A program made the position numbers and the translations under genes. From CAVURS01 sp963795385 (GTDB lineage: Bacteria > Actinomycetota > Actinomycetes > Actinomycetales > CAVURS01), in assembly GCA_963795385.1 (NCBI GenBank), contig CAWCHK010000014.1, forward strand, positions 248,001 to 312,000: a stretch of 64,000 bases of DNA, written 5' to 3'. This document shows, piece after piece, positions 24,557 through 35,200 of the stretch (the stretch's first letter is position 1; each line of letters opens with the position of its first letter). The notes under the pieces are model-generated. The model ran no database searches. It saw nothing but the letters and a program-made list of their open reading frames with translations, and was not told the origin of the DNA.

Positions 24557-26751
24557 CTACTGCTCGTCGATGACCCGGCCGCCGAGGAGCTGCTCGACGA
24601 CGGACTGCCCCATGAGGCCGGAGCCGGCCAGGTCCGGGTCGTCCGGGTGCGGCTCGTCGGGCTCCTCGGGGGCGTTGTGCTCGTTGGCCCCGTCGTACTG
24701 GTCGGGCGGGTCGGGTGGGTCGGCCGCCGCGGCGCCTGCCGCGGGACGGGTCGGACGAGTCGGACCCGGTGCCGAGGGTCCCTGGCGGTTCGGTCGGCCG
24801 GCCTGCCGCGCCGCCTGCTGGGCGGCCTGCTGGGCGGCTTGACGGCCGGACGGGCGGGCCGGCGGTGCCTGCGCCTCCGGAGGCGGGGGCTCGGAGTCGC
24901 CCGGGTCCTCGGGCGGGGGCTCGTCCCACGACCGCGCCGCGGCCGCTGCCCGGTCTCCGGGGGACACGTCCGGGCGCTCGGCCGCGTGCGCCGAGCTGCT
25001 GGTCGAGCCGGGGCCGTTGGACCCGGCGCTGGAACCCGGGCTCGTGCTCGGGCTCGGGCTCGTGCTCGGGCCCGCCGGCCCGCTGCCCTCGGGGCGGATG
25101 CCCTCGACCTGGGCGTCGACCCCCAGGACGTCGATCAGCGCCTGGCGGACCAGCTCGGCGTGCGGGCCGCGGCGGAAGGTCTGGAGCAGGCCGTCGGTGC
25201 TGATGGCCAGGCGCAGTCGCTTGCCGTCGTAGTCGATGACCTGGGCGTGCTCGCTGACGAAGGTCCAGGTGGCCCGCCGCTGCTGGTAGACGCGGGTCAG
25301 CACGTCCGGCCACATCCGCCGGATCGCCTCCACGTCGACAGCGCCGACAGCGCCGACCGAGCCGACGGCCCCCGCCTCCTGCGAGTTGTCAGCCCCGGCG
25401 GTAGGTATGGCGCTCCGGAGCGGCTGACTCCTCGCGGGGGACCTCGCGCTGGGGGCCCGGCTCCTGCGAGTTGTCAGCCCCAGCGGTAGGTATGGCCCCC
25501 GGAGCGGCTGACACCTCGCGGGGCACCTCGCGGGGCACCTCGCGGGGCACCTCGGCGGCGGAGGTCGGGGGGGTTGCGGAGGGTGTGCCGCCGACGGTCA
25601 GGCGGCGCTCGATCCGGTCCAGGCGCGCGGCGTACCCGCCCTCGCCGTCGGCGCCCGGCAGCAGGATCCGCGCGCAGATCAGCTCGAGCTGCAGGCGCGG
25701 AGAGGTGGCCCCGGTCATCTCGGTCAACGCGGTGTTGGTGATATCGGCCGCGCGGGACAGCGCCGGCCGCGCCGAAGTGAGCGGCCTGCGCGCGCATCCG
25801 GTCGAGCTGGTCCTCGGGCAGCGAGCGCAGGATCGCGTGCGCACCGTCCGGCACAGCGGCCACCACGATCAGGTCGCGCAGCCGCTCGAGCAGGTCCTCG
25901 ACGAACCGGCGCGGGTCGTGCCCGGACTCGACCACCCGGTCGATGACCCGGAAGACCGTGGCGCCGTCGCCCGCCGCGAAGGCGTCGATCACGTCGTCCA
26001 GCAACGCGCCGTCGGTGTAGCCGAGCAGCGCGACCGCGTGCGGGTAGGTCAGCCCCTCGGCGGTGGACCCGGCGATCAGCTGGTCCAGCACCGAGAGCGA
26101 GTCGCGCACCGACCCGGCGCCGGCCCGCACGACGAGCGGCAGCACGCCCTTGCCGACCTCCACCGACTCCTCGACGCACAGCTGCGCCAGGTAGTCCTGC
26201 AGCTGGGCCGGCGGCACGAGCCGGAACGGGTAGTGGTGGGTCCGGGACCGGATGGTGCCGATGACCTTGTCCGGCTCGGTCGTCGCGAAGATGAACTTCA
26301 CGTGCGGCGGCGGCTCCTCGACGATCTTCAGCAGGGCGTTGAAGCCCTGCGTCGTGACCATGTGGGCCTCGTCGATGATGTAGATCTTGAACCGGCTGCT
26401 GGCCGGCCCGAAGGACGCCTTCTCGCGCAGGTCGCGGGCGTCGTCCACGCCGCCGTGGCTGGCCGCGTCGATCTCGATCACGTCCACGGTCCCGGGGCCG
26501 CCGCGGGCCAGGGCCACGCAGGAGTCGCAGACCCCGCACGGCTCGGCCGCCGGGCCCTTCTCGCAGTTCAGGCAGCGGGCCAGGATCCGGGCGCTCGTGG
26601 TCTTGCCGCAGCCGCGTGGGCCGGAGAAGAGATAGGCGTGGTTGACCCGGTCGGTGCGCAGGGCCTGCATCAGCGGCTCGGTGACGTGCTCCTGGCCGAT
26701 GACCGCGGAGAACGTCTCCGGCCGGTACCGGCGGTAGAGAGCAGTCGTCAC
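24557..26751 (-). CDS. dnaX: DNA polymerase III subunit gamma/tau (two frameshifts)
   Basis: Clamp-loader ATPase. The N-terminal AAA+ part has LYRRYRPETF, Walker A SGPRGCGKTTSA, a four-Cys zinc module (CLNCEKGPAAEPCGVCDSC), Walker B IIDEAHM and sensor SATTEPDK-like FATTEPDKVIGT. GTG 26751 gives the classic start VTTALYRRYRP. The frame shifts at about 25780 and about 25411; one base removed at each gives about 730 residues. The tau tail has MWPDVLTRV and Pro/Gln/Ala-rich linkers with short repeats (REVP three times; AQQ units). The second break lies in one copy of a 60-base direct repeat. Confidence 0.92.
25376..25520. repeat. 60-base direct repeat inside dnaX
   Basis: Copy one (25376-25435) and copy two (25461-25520) differ at only a few bases, one of them the single-base indel that breaks the frame. 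Both begin CTCCTGCGAGTTGTCAGCCC. They encode the same linker peptide AIPTAGADNSQE in tau. Next to copy two, CTCGCGGGGCAC is tandemly repeated three times (coding REVP). Confidence 0.85.
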
Positions 26752-26823
26752 CTGACGGACCTTAGTACGGCGGTACGACGCGGAGCCGGGCCGTTCACAG
26801 CCGGCGTACCCGGGCAGGAAACG

Positions 26824-26910
26824 ACCCCTCGCGCACCCGACAGAGCCCACCTACCCTTGCTGCCTTCCGGCCCTGGGGGAGTTCAGCGGGGTGACGCCGC
26901 ACGAGGGGTC
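26824..26910 (-). ncRNA. ffs: Signal recognition particle RNA, small bacterial type (4.5S)
   Basis: On the minus strand the invariant domain IV core GGCCGGAAGGCAGCAAGGG is complete, flanked by CCCGCTGAACTCCCCCAG and GTAGGTGGGCTC. The ends GACCCCTCG and CGAGGGGTC pair to close the helix. It lies directly upstream of dnaX, as in many actinobacteria. About 87 bases; exact ends are estimated. Confidence 0.95.
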
Positions 26911-26972
26911 TGCTGTCCAGGGTACCGGCAGAGCGGACGGGCCGGCGCCCGCGCTCGGGTACCCTCGGCGGC

Positions 26973-27060
26973 GGAGGATTCGCCTAGTGGCCTAGGGCGC
27001 ACGATTGGAAATCGTGTTGGGTTAACACCCTCAGGGGTTCAAATCCCCTATCCTCCGCCA
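26973..27060 (+). tRNA. tRNA-Ser(GGA)
   Basis: 88 bases with encoded CCA. The acceptor GGAGGAT pairs with ATCCTCC, a long variable arm (TTGGGTTAACACCCTCA) marks a class II tRNA, and the stem CACGA/TCGTG frames loop TTGGAAA, anticodon GGA. No integrase or att repeat is seen beside it. Confidence 0.97.
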
Positions 27061-27118
27061 GCGTGCTGCTGTACCCACCTGAGCTGCCCTGGGGCCCGGG
27101 TGGGCCCTGCGGCAGGAC

Positions 27119-27511
27119 CTAGTACGTCGCGCCCTGACGCCAGGCCATCTCCTGGAGCTCGAAGGTGTTGCCGTCGGGGTCGGCGAAGTTCGCTCCCCTG
27201 ACGCCGCCGCCGAAGTCGTGGATCTCGCCGACCTCCACCCCGCGGCCGACCAGCTCGGCCCGCGCCTCGGTGATGTCCTCCACCACCAGGTGCAGACCCC
27301 TGGCACTCCCGGGCTCACCGGCGTACACGTCCAGCCCGGTGCCGAACCCGACCGAGCAGCCCGAGCCCTCCGGTGTCAGCTGGACGATCCGGACGCCCTC
27401 GCCGGGCTGCACGTCGACGTCCTTGGTGAACCCCAGCTTGTCGGCGTAGAAGGCGATCGCCCGGTCCACGTCCGAGACCGGGATCGGGACCAGTTCCAAC
27501 TTCATCTTCAC
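27119..27511 (-). CDS. VOC/glyoxalase-fold protein
   Basis: 130 residues, one vicinal-oxygen-chelate module pair: VPIPVSDVDRAIAFYADKLGF in the first half, GLHLVVEDITEARAEL and ANFADPDGNTFELQEM in the second. The metal-ligand Glu is likely in FELQE; the N-terminal His/Glu ligands of true glyoxalase I are not obvious, so a non-glyoxalase role is likely. GTG 27511 has AGGA 7 bases upstream; ATG 27505 is the alternative. Confidence 0.82.
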   Translation of the reverse strand: MKMKLELVPIPVSDVDRAIAFYADKLGFTKDVDVQPGEGVRIVQLTPEGSGCSVGFGTGLDVYAGEPGSARGLHLVVEDITEARAELVGRGVEVGEIHDFGGGVRGANFADPDGNTFELQEMAWRQGATY

Positions 27512-27775
27512 GTGATCGTCCTGTCTGTAGGTGTGCGCCAGCGGGAGAACCGCGTGCCGAGGGGGTCGTAGCCGAGGCACCCGCCTCGACATCCGGCGGC
27601 ACGGCAGCTCCGGCCCCCCAGCCTGCTAGCGTTCCGCCCGATCGTGGTCCAGCTGCAGGAGGTGACACCCGTGGACGCAGTATCCGTGACGGGTGCTCCC
27701 TGCGGCCCACGACCTCTCAGCTGAGGTGGTCGCCGACCGGGAGCGCCTGACTGGCCCTCTCGAGAGGCGACTCCC
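27512..27775. promoter_or_regulatory. Divergent VOC/patatin control region with dyads
   Basis: No gene seen. Two dyads precede the patatin gene: CACCCGT and ACGGGTG about 16 bases apart (near 27667-27697), then the 10-bp palindrome CTCAGCTGAG inside a longer imperfect dyad CGACC...TGGTCG (about 27710-27733). Either could be an operator or leader structure. Confidence 0.35.
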
Positions 27776-28717
27776 ATGAACCTGACACCTCCCACCACCC
27801 CTCACGTCGGTGGCACGACCCCTGGCAACGCAACGACTCGGGCCCTGGTGCTCGCCGGTGCCGGCGCCGCCGGCAATGCCTGGGAGCTCGGGCTCGTCGC
27901 CGGCCTCTTCGTCGCCGGGGTCGATCTCACCGCCGCCGACCTGATCATCGGCACCTCGGCCGGCTCGACCGTGGCGGCGCAGATCACCAGCGCGATGCGC
28001 CCTCCCGAGCTGTACGCCGCCGTCCTCGGCGAGGTGCCCCGGCCTCGCGCCGGCCACGCCGGACCGGACACGGGACGCGCTCCCACCCTGTCGGCGGCGA
28101 GCTACCTGGACTGGTCGAGCGGCATCATCAACGCGGCCGAGGATGCGTCCGACATGCGCCGCAGGATGGGCGCCGCGGCGCTCGAACGCGATGCTGCCAA
28201 CAGCTCCGAGGGGACGGGCTGGCGCGACGTCGTCGCGGCCCGGCTCCCCAGCCAGCACTGGCCGCGCCAGCCGGTGCTGATCCCCGCCGTCGATGCGCAG
28301 ACCGGGGAGCCGGTCGTGTTCGACCGCCACAGCGGGGTCGATCTGGTCGACGCCGTCGCCGCCAGCACCAGCAACGGCTTCGGCGGCTCCTATCGGATCG
28401 GCGACCACCGCTACATCAACGGCGGCTACCGACGCAACGAGAACGCCGACCTGGCAACGGGATTCGCGCGAGTGCTGGTGCTCTCGCCCTTCGGCGGGAG
28501 ATCACGGCACCCGCTGCACTGGGGCATGCAGCTCGCCGCCCAGGTCGACGAGCTGCGGGCCGGGGGCAGCCGGGTCGAGGCCGTCTTCCCGGACAGCGGG
28601 GCCGGTGACGTCTTCAACGTCAATGCCTCGGACCCGGCGACGCGTCAGCAGGCCGCGCGCGGCGGTTACGACCAGGGCCGGGGCCTCGCGGAGCGCTACA
28701 CCGAGTTCTGGCGTTGA
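27776..28717 (+). CDS. Patatin-like phospholipase, catalytic Asp position reads Asn
   Basis: 313 residues. The glycine-rich oxyanion segment GAGAAGNAWELG and nucleophile elbow IIGTSAGSTVA (GxSxG) mark the patatin fold, a Ser/Asp-dyad lipid acyl hydrolase. The place of the dyad Asp (usually D-G-G/A) reads RYINGGYRRNENADLA, so the Asp is replaced by Asn (codon AAC). Whether nearby acids substitute, or the protein is inactive, cannot be told. No signal peptide. ATG 27776. It converges on the surface-protein locus. Confidence 0.82.
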   Translation: MNLTPPTTPHVGGTTPGNATTRALVLAGAGAAGNAWELGLVAGLFVAGVDLTAADLIIGTSAGSTVAAQITSAMRPPELYAAVLGEVPRPRAGHAGPDTGRAPTLSAASYLDWSSGIINAAEDASDMRRRMGAAALERDAANSSEGTGWRDVVAARLPSQHWPRQPVLIPAVDAQTGEPVVFDRHSGVDLVDAVAASTSNGFGGSYRIGDHRYINGGYRRNENADLATGFARVLVLSPFGGRSRHPLHWGMQLAAQVDELRAGGSRVEAVFPDSGAGDVFNVNASDPATRQQAARGGYDQGRGLAERYTEFWR

Positions 28718-28773
28718 CGCCCGCGGCCCGGCCGGCTCGATCAGCGGGCCAGCGCCTGCGTCCCGTACGCCGG

Positions 28774-29247
28774 TCAGCTCTTCGCGACGCCGCGCAGGAC
28801 GCACTGGACGTTCTTGGTCTTGGCGAAGCTCGCCTGCGCCGTCCACTTCTTGGTGGCGCCGCCCTTGACCGTCACGACGGTCGAGCCGCGGGCCAGGACG
28901 GTCGACTGCTTCGTCGTGAAGCTCACGACGATCGTGTACGTCGCGCTCTTCGCGCCCGGGTTGGCGACGGAGCCGGACGCCTTCCACCCGCTGGTGGTGG
29001 CGACGCAGCCGGCGCTGGTGACGTCCTTGCGCGCGGCCGGCTGGTTCTTGATCGCCGACGCCGACGGCACGGGGGCGACCGCTGCCCCCGTCGTGCTGGG
29101 TGACGACGCACCGCCGGAGGCGGTCGAGCCGCCGGAGCTGCCGGTGCACGCAGACACGGCGCCGAGCGCCAGGAGCGAGGCCGCGAGGGCCGCTCCCGTC
29201 CCTCGTCGCAGGCGGGCGGGGCGGCGTACGTCACGTGCGGTGTGCAT
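28774..29247 (-). CDS. Lipoprotein A of the giant-protein locus
   Basis: 157 residues. Basic N-terminus, hydrophobic segment and lipobox VSAC with lipidated Cys34, then a Ser/Gly/Thr-rich linker and a small beta domain (about 66-157) with NQPAARKDV, two Cys (GCVA, NVQC) and VVSFTTKQSTVLARGSTVV. It is a clear paralogue of lipoprotein B at 63305-63790: same NQPAxRK start, same Cys spacing and the same ending pattern GVAK/GIAK. ATG 29247 lies 10 bases after the stop of giant protein 1, so the two are one transcript. Exact role unknown; a membrane-side partner of the giant is inferred. Confidence 0.85.
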   Translation of the reverse strand: MHTARDVRRPARLRRGTGAALAASLLALGAVSACTGSSGGSTASGGASSPSTTGAAVAPVPSASAIKNQPAARKDVTSAGCVATTSGWKASGSVANPGAKSATYTIVVSFTTKQSTVLARGSTVVTVKGGATKKWTAQASFAKTKNVQCVLRGVAKS

Positions 29248-29257
29248 CAGCCCATCG

Positions 29258-32200
29258 TCACACGCAGACCGGTTCGTCCCCGTCGTCCTCGCGCCGACGG
29301 CGCGTCACGATCAGGAGGAATGCCCCGATCGTCAATGCCATCAGACCACCACGGATCGCCCAGGTGATGCCCATCGCTCCGGTGTAGGGCAGCCCGGGCA
29401 CGATGGGCGACGGGTCGCTGCCAGGGTGGGCCGGGTGGCTGCTCGGCGGGTCGGACGCCGCCCGCTTGGTGGCGACGACCGCCGCGGCCTTGACCGCCTT
29501 GACCTCGGCCTTGCAGCCACAGGATCCCGTGGCCGTGGCCACGTTATGGACCGCGCCGGCCTTCGCGTCGGCGGTGCTGATGACGTACGCCTTGGTGGAC
29601 GTGCAGCGGGTCGACTCGCCGGGCACCAGGGTCGTCTTGCCGCAGGTGACCTGCCCGGCCCGGGTGTCGGTCACCGTGACGCCCTGCAGGGTGATGCTCC
29701 CGGTGTTGGTCACCGAGAAGGTCCACAGGATGGTGTCCCCGGCGTCGATGATGCCGTTGTGGTTGAGGTCGGTCGGGGTGCCGTGCTTGACCAGCCGCAG
29801 GGCCGCGAGCTGGGTCAGCGGGGTGTCGGTCGACGAGGGCGCCGAGGTCGTGGTGACGTCGGACGGGTCGAGCGCCGCCGCGGTCGCGGTGTTCAGGACG
29901 TCACCGGTGTCGACGTCGGCCTGGGTGATGGTCCGAGTGCGGTCGGCGGTGCAGACGGTCAGGTCGCCCGGCGCCAGCGTCGTCACGGGGCAGGTGACCG
30001 GGCCGGCGACCGGGTCGCTGACGGCGAGGCCATGCAGGGTCGTCGAGCCGGTGTTGCGCACCTTGAACGACCAGGCGATGGCGTCGCCGGCGTCGATCAG
30101 GCCGTCCAGGTCGACGTCCGTCGGCACGGCCCGCTTGGTCAGGCGCAGCGACGAGGTCGCCGCGACCGGGGTCGAGACCGACGTAGGAGGCGACGTCACC
30201 GGCACGCCGGCCGGGTCGTTCGCCGTGGCGGTGGCCGTGTTGTCGACCGTCCCCGCGTCGACGTCGGGCTGGGTGATCGTGTACGCCGCGTCGGCGGTGC
30301 AGACGGTCGCGGCACCTGGAGCCAATGTCGTTGCGGCACAGGTCATCGGGCCGGACTTCGGGTCGGTGATCGCCAGCGCCGAGACCGAGACGGTGCCGCT
30401 GTTCACCACGCTGACGGACCAGGTGATCGTGTCGCCGAGGCCGGTCTGGCCGTCCCCGTCCACGTCGCCGACCGTCGCCACCTTGGTCGCCGTCAGGGCG
30501 GCCGCCTGGGCGACCGGGGTGTCCGTCGATGACGGGCCCGAGACGACCGCCGCTCCGAGGGCGGTGCGGCCACGAGCCGTGGCGGTGTTGGAGACCGTGC
30601 CGGCGTCGACGTCGGCCTGGGTGATCGCGTGCGCCGCCGAGCTGCAGGTGGCCGAGGCGCCGGGCGCGAGTGACGTGACCGGGCAGCTCACGGCGCCCGC
30701 GGTCGGGTCGACGACACCGACCGTGGCGACCGTCGTGTTGCCGGTGTCGGTGACGAGGAACGACCAGGAGACCGTGTCACCGAGGTCGGTGCGGCCGTCG
30801 GAGTCCACGTCCACCACCGCGGCCGACTTCACGAGCGTGAGGGCCGGACCCTGCCAGACGGCGGTGGCCGTCGAGGAGTCCGGAGAGACGACCGGGTCAC
30901 CCAGCGGGTCGGTCCCGGCCGCCGAGGCCGTGTTCGCGACCACGCCCGCGTCGACGTCCGCCTGCGTGATGGCGTACGCCGTCGTGGCGGTGCACGTGGT
31001 CGCGGCTCCGGGCGCCAGGACGGTCACCGGGCAGTCGACGGGGCCGGCGGTGGGGTCGTTAACGAGCAGGCCCGACACCGTGGTCGTGCCGCTGTTGCTG
31101 ACGAGGAACGACCAGGAGACGGTGTCGCCCAGGCCGGTACGGCCGTCGGTGTCGACGTCGGTCACGGTGGCGGCCTTGGTGAGGCTGAGCGCGGGCGCCT
31201 GGTCCACGGCGGTGTCGGTCGAGGACGGCGGGGCCAGGACGGCGACACCGGAGGCGTCGCTCGCGAAGGCGGTCGCGGTGTTGCTCACGTCGCCCGCGTC
31301 GACGTCGCTCTGGCTGATCGGATAGGCCACCGTCGCGACGCACGTCGTCGCGGCGCCGGGGGCCAGCATCGTTGCGGGGCAGGAGACTGCGCCGGCCTTG
31401 GGGTCGTTCACCGCGAGCGCGTGCAGCGTCGTCGTCCCCGTGTTGGTGAGGACGAACGTCCATCCGATCGTGTCGCCGAGGTCCGTGTGGTGATCGCCGT
31501 TCATGTCGTCGACCGCCGCCGCCTTGGTGATCGACAGGGCGGGCGCCTGGGTCACCGGAGTGTCGGTGCTCGAGACGTTGGAGATGACCGTGGAGCCGCC
31601 CGGGGCCGCCGCGTCCGCCGTGGCGGTGTTGGAGATGACGCCGTCGTCGACGTCGGCCTGGGTCACGACGTACGTCGTGGAGGTGCACGTCACGGACGTC
31701 CCGCGCGCCAGTGTCGTCGCGGGGCAGCTGACCGCGCCGGCCGTCGGGTCGTCGACGCCGACGGTGGTCAGCGTCGTCGTGCCCGTGTTCGTGACGAGGA
31801 AGGACCAGGTGACCCGGTCGCCGAGGTCCGTGCGGCCGTCGGCGTCGACGTCCGTGACGGCGGCCGACTTGGTCAGGGCGAGAGAGGACGACTGGTGCAC
31901 GGCCGTGTCGGTGGACGAGGGCGGTGAGGTCACCGTCGAGCCCCCCGGTGCCGTGGCGGCGGCGGTCGCCGTGTTGGAGACGACCCCCGCGTCGACATCG
32001 GCCTGGCTCACCGCGTGGGCCGACGCCGTACAGGCAGTGCTCGCACCGGGCGCCAGAGTCGTTGCGGGGCAGGTCACAGCGCCTGCCACCGGGTCGGTGA
32101 CGACCACTGCGGTGAGGGTCGTCGTGCCCGCGTTGGCGACGAGGAACGACCAGCCGATGGTGTCGCCCAGGTCGGTCTGGCCGTCGCCGTCGACGTCCGT

Positions 32201-35200
32201 GACCGTCGCCGACTTCGTGACCTTGACGGCGGGGGCCTGGCGGACCGGGGTCGCGGTCGAGGACGGGTTGGAGGTCGCGGTCGCGCCAACGGACGTCAGG
32301 GCGTCGGCCGTGGCCGTGTTGAGGACGACACCGGCGTCGACGTCGGCCTGGTTGACGGTGTGGTCAGCGGCCAGGCAGGTCGCGGAGGCGCCAGGGGCCA
32401 GGGCGGGGGCGGGGCAGCTCACGGCGCCGGCGACGGGGTCGACCACGGCGACCGAGTGAACCGTCACGGTGCCGGAGTTCGAGACCAGGAAGGTCCAGGT
32501 GATCCGGTCGCCGAGGTCGGTCTGGCCGTCACCGTCGACGTCGGATGCGATGGCGGACTTGGTCAGGTGCAGTCCGGGCACCTGATCGACCGCGGTGTCG
32601 GTCGAGCTCGGGGCGGACGGCACCGCACCGCCGCCCGGCCTCGTCGCGAGCGCCGTCGCGGTGTTGGACACGACCCCCGCGTCGACGTCGGCCTGGCCGA
32701 CCACGTGCGCTGTCGTCGCCGTGCAGGTCGCGGTGGCACCGACCGGGAGCGTGGACACCGGGCAGCTCACCGCCCCGGCGGTCGGGTCGGTCACCGCCAG
32801 GCCGGTCAGGGTGGTCGTCCCGGCGTTGCGGAGCTGGAACGACCAGACGATCCGGTCGCCGAGATCCGTTGCGCCGTCGACGTCCACGTCGGTCACGGCG
32901 GCCGACTTGGTCAGCACCAGCGCCGCCGACTGCACCACGGGCGTGTCGGTCGCCGACGGGGCGGACGCGTGCGAGCCCCCGCTGGGGTCCTGAGCGGTTG
33001 CGGTCGCCGTGTTGGCGACGTGGGCCGCGTCCACGTCGGCCTGGTTGATCGAGTAGGGCGTGGAGGCCACGCACGTGGTCGACCCGCCCGGCGCCAGGGA
33101 CGTGACCGGGCAGCTGACCGGGCCGGCCTTGGGATCGGCGATCGCCACGGACGAGATCGTCGTCGTGCCGGTGTTCGTCACCAGGAACGACCAGGTGATG
33201 GTGTCGCCCAGGTCCGTGCGGCCGTCGGCGTCGACATCGGCGACGGTGGCCGACTTGGCCATCGACAGCGAGGTCAGCTGGGTCACCGGAGTGTCGGTCG
33301 AGGACTCGTTGGAGATCGTCGTCCCGGCAGCCGACGAGTGCCCGGAGGCCACGGCGGTGTTGTCGACGACGCCCGCGTCGACGTCGGCCTGGCCGATCCG
33401 GTGCGGTGCCGCCGTGCAGGTCGTCGTCTGGCCCGGTGTCAGGTCGGTCGTCGGGCAGCTGACCACGCCCGCGGTCGGGTCGGTCACCTGGATGCTGTCC
33501 AGCGTGACGTTGCCGGTGTTCTGCACCAGGAACGACCAGTCGATGACGTCACCGAGGTCGGTCCGGCCGTCGCCGTCCACGTCGGTGACGGCTGCGGACT
33601 TGGTCAGGAACGGGTTCGGCAGCTGGGTGACCGGTGTGGACGTCGACGACGGGTTGGACGCCAGGGCGGTGCCCTGAGGCGAGCGCGCGGACGCCGTCGC
33701 GGTGTTGTCGACATGGCCCGCGTCCACGTCCGGCTGCGTGATCGAGTACGCCGCCGACGTACACGTCGTCGACGCGCCCGGCGCCAGAGTCGTTGCGGGA
33801 CAGGAGATGGGGCCGGCCAGCGGGTCACCGACCGCCACTGCCGTGATCGTCGTCGTACCGGTGTTCGTGACCAGGAACGACCAGGCGATGGTGTCGCCCA
33901 GGTCGGTCTTGGCGTCGTGGTTCCCGTCGGTCACGGCGGCCGACTTGACCAGGCTCAAGGCCGGTGCCTGCGCGACAGGGGTGTCCGTGGACGACGGCGG
34001 CGAGGTCACTGTGACGGCCCTCGGGTCCCGGCCGGACGCCGTCGCGGTGTTCGAGACGACGCCGGCATCGACGTCGGCCTGGGTGACCGCGTGCACCGAG
34101 GCCGCGGTGCAGGTGGTCGTTCCGCCGGGGGCGAGCGTGGTCACCGGGCAGCTGACCGCTCCGGCCGTCGGGTCGCTGACGGCGACGGCGGTGACGGTGG
34201 TGCTGCCGGTGTTCTGGACCAGGAACGACCAGGCGACGGTGTCACCCAGGTCGGTCCTGGTGTCGGCGTTGACATCGGTCACGACGGCTGACTTCGTGAC
34301 GGCGAGGCTGCTGCTCTGGGCCACCGGCGTGTCCGTCGACGACGGTGCGGACGTCAGCGTGCTCCCGCCCGGCGTTCGCGCTGCGGCCGTCGCCGTGTTG
34401 GCCACATGCGCCGCGTCGACGTCGGCCTGGGCGATCGGGTACGGCGTCGCGGTGCACATGGTCGAGACCCCGGGGGCGAGCGCGCTGGCCGGGCAGGAGA
34501 CCGGCCCGGCCTTCGGGTCGTTGACGGCGACGGCCGAGAGTGTCGTCGTACCAACGTTCTTGACCAGGAACGACCACGAGATGATGTCGCCGAGGTCGGT
34601 CTTGCCGTCGGCGTTCCCGTCGGTCACCGCGGCCGACTTGACCAGGCTCAGCGCCGGGGCCTGCGCGATCGTCGTGTCGGTCGAGGACGGCGGCGAGGTG
34701 ACTGGGCTGCCGCCGGGTGCCGTGCCGGTTGCCGTCGCCGTGTTCGAGACGACGCCCGCGTCGACGTCGGCCTGGGTGATCGGGTGTGCCGTCGAGGTGC
34801 AGGTCGTGGTGGCGCCCGGGGTGAGAGTCGTCGCCAGGCAGGTCACCGGGCCGGCGGTGGCATCCGCGATCGCGACCGAGCCGACCGTGGTCGTGCCCGT
34901 GTTCTGGACCAGGAACGACCAGGTGATCGTGTCGCCGAGGTCGACCTTGAAGTCGCCGTCGACGTCATGCGTCGCCGCCGACTTCACCAGCGACAGGCCC
35001 GGGCTCTGCGCGACCGGGGTGTCGGTCGAGGACGGCGGCGAGCTGATCGGGTTGCCCTTGCTGTCCTTCGCGGTCGCCGTTGCGGTGTTCGCGACGTGAC
35101 CCGCGTCGACGTCCGGCTGCGTGATCGTGTACGCCGCGGCCGTGCACGTCGTGGACGCACCGGGCGCGAGGGTCGTCGCCGGGCAGCTGACGGCACCGGC

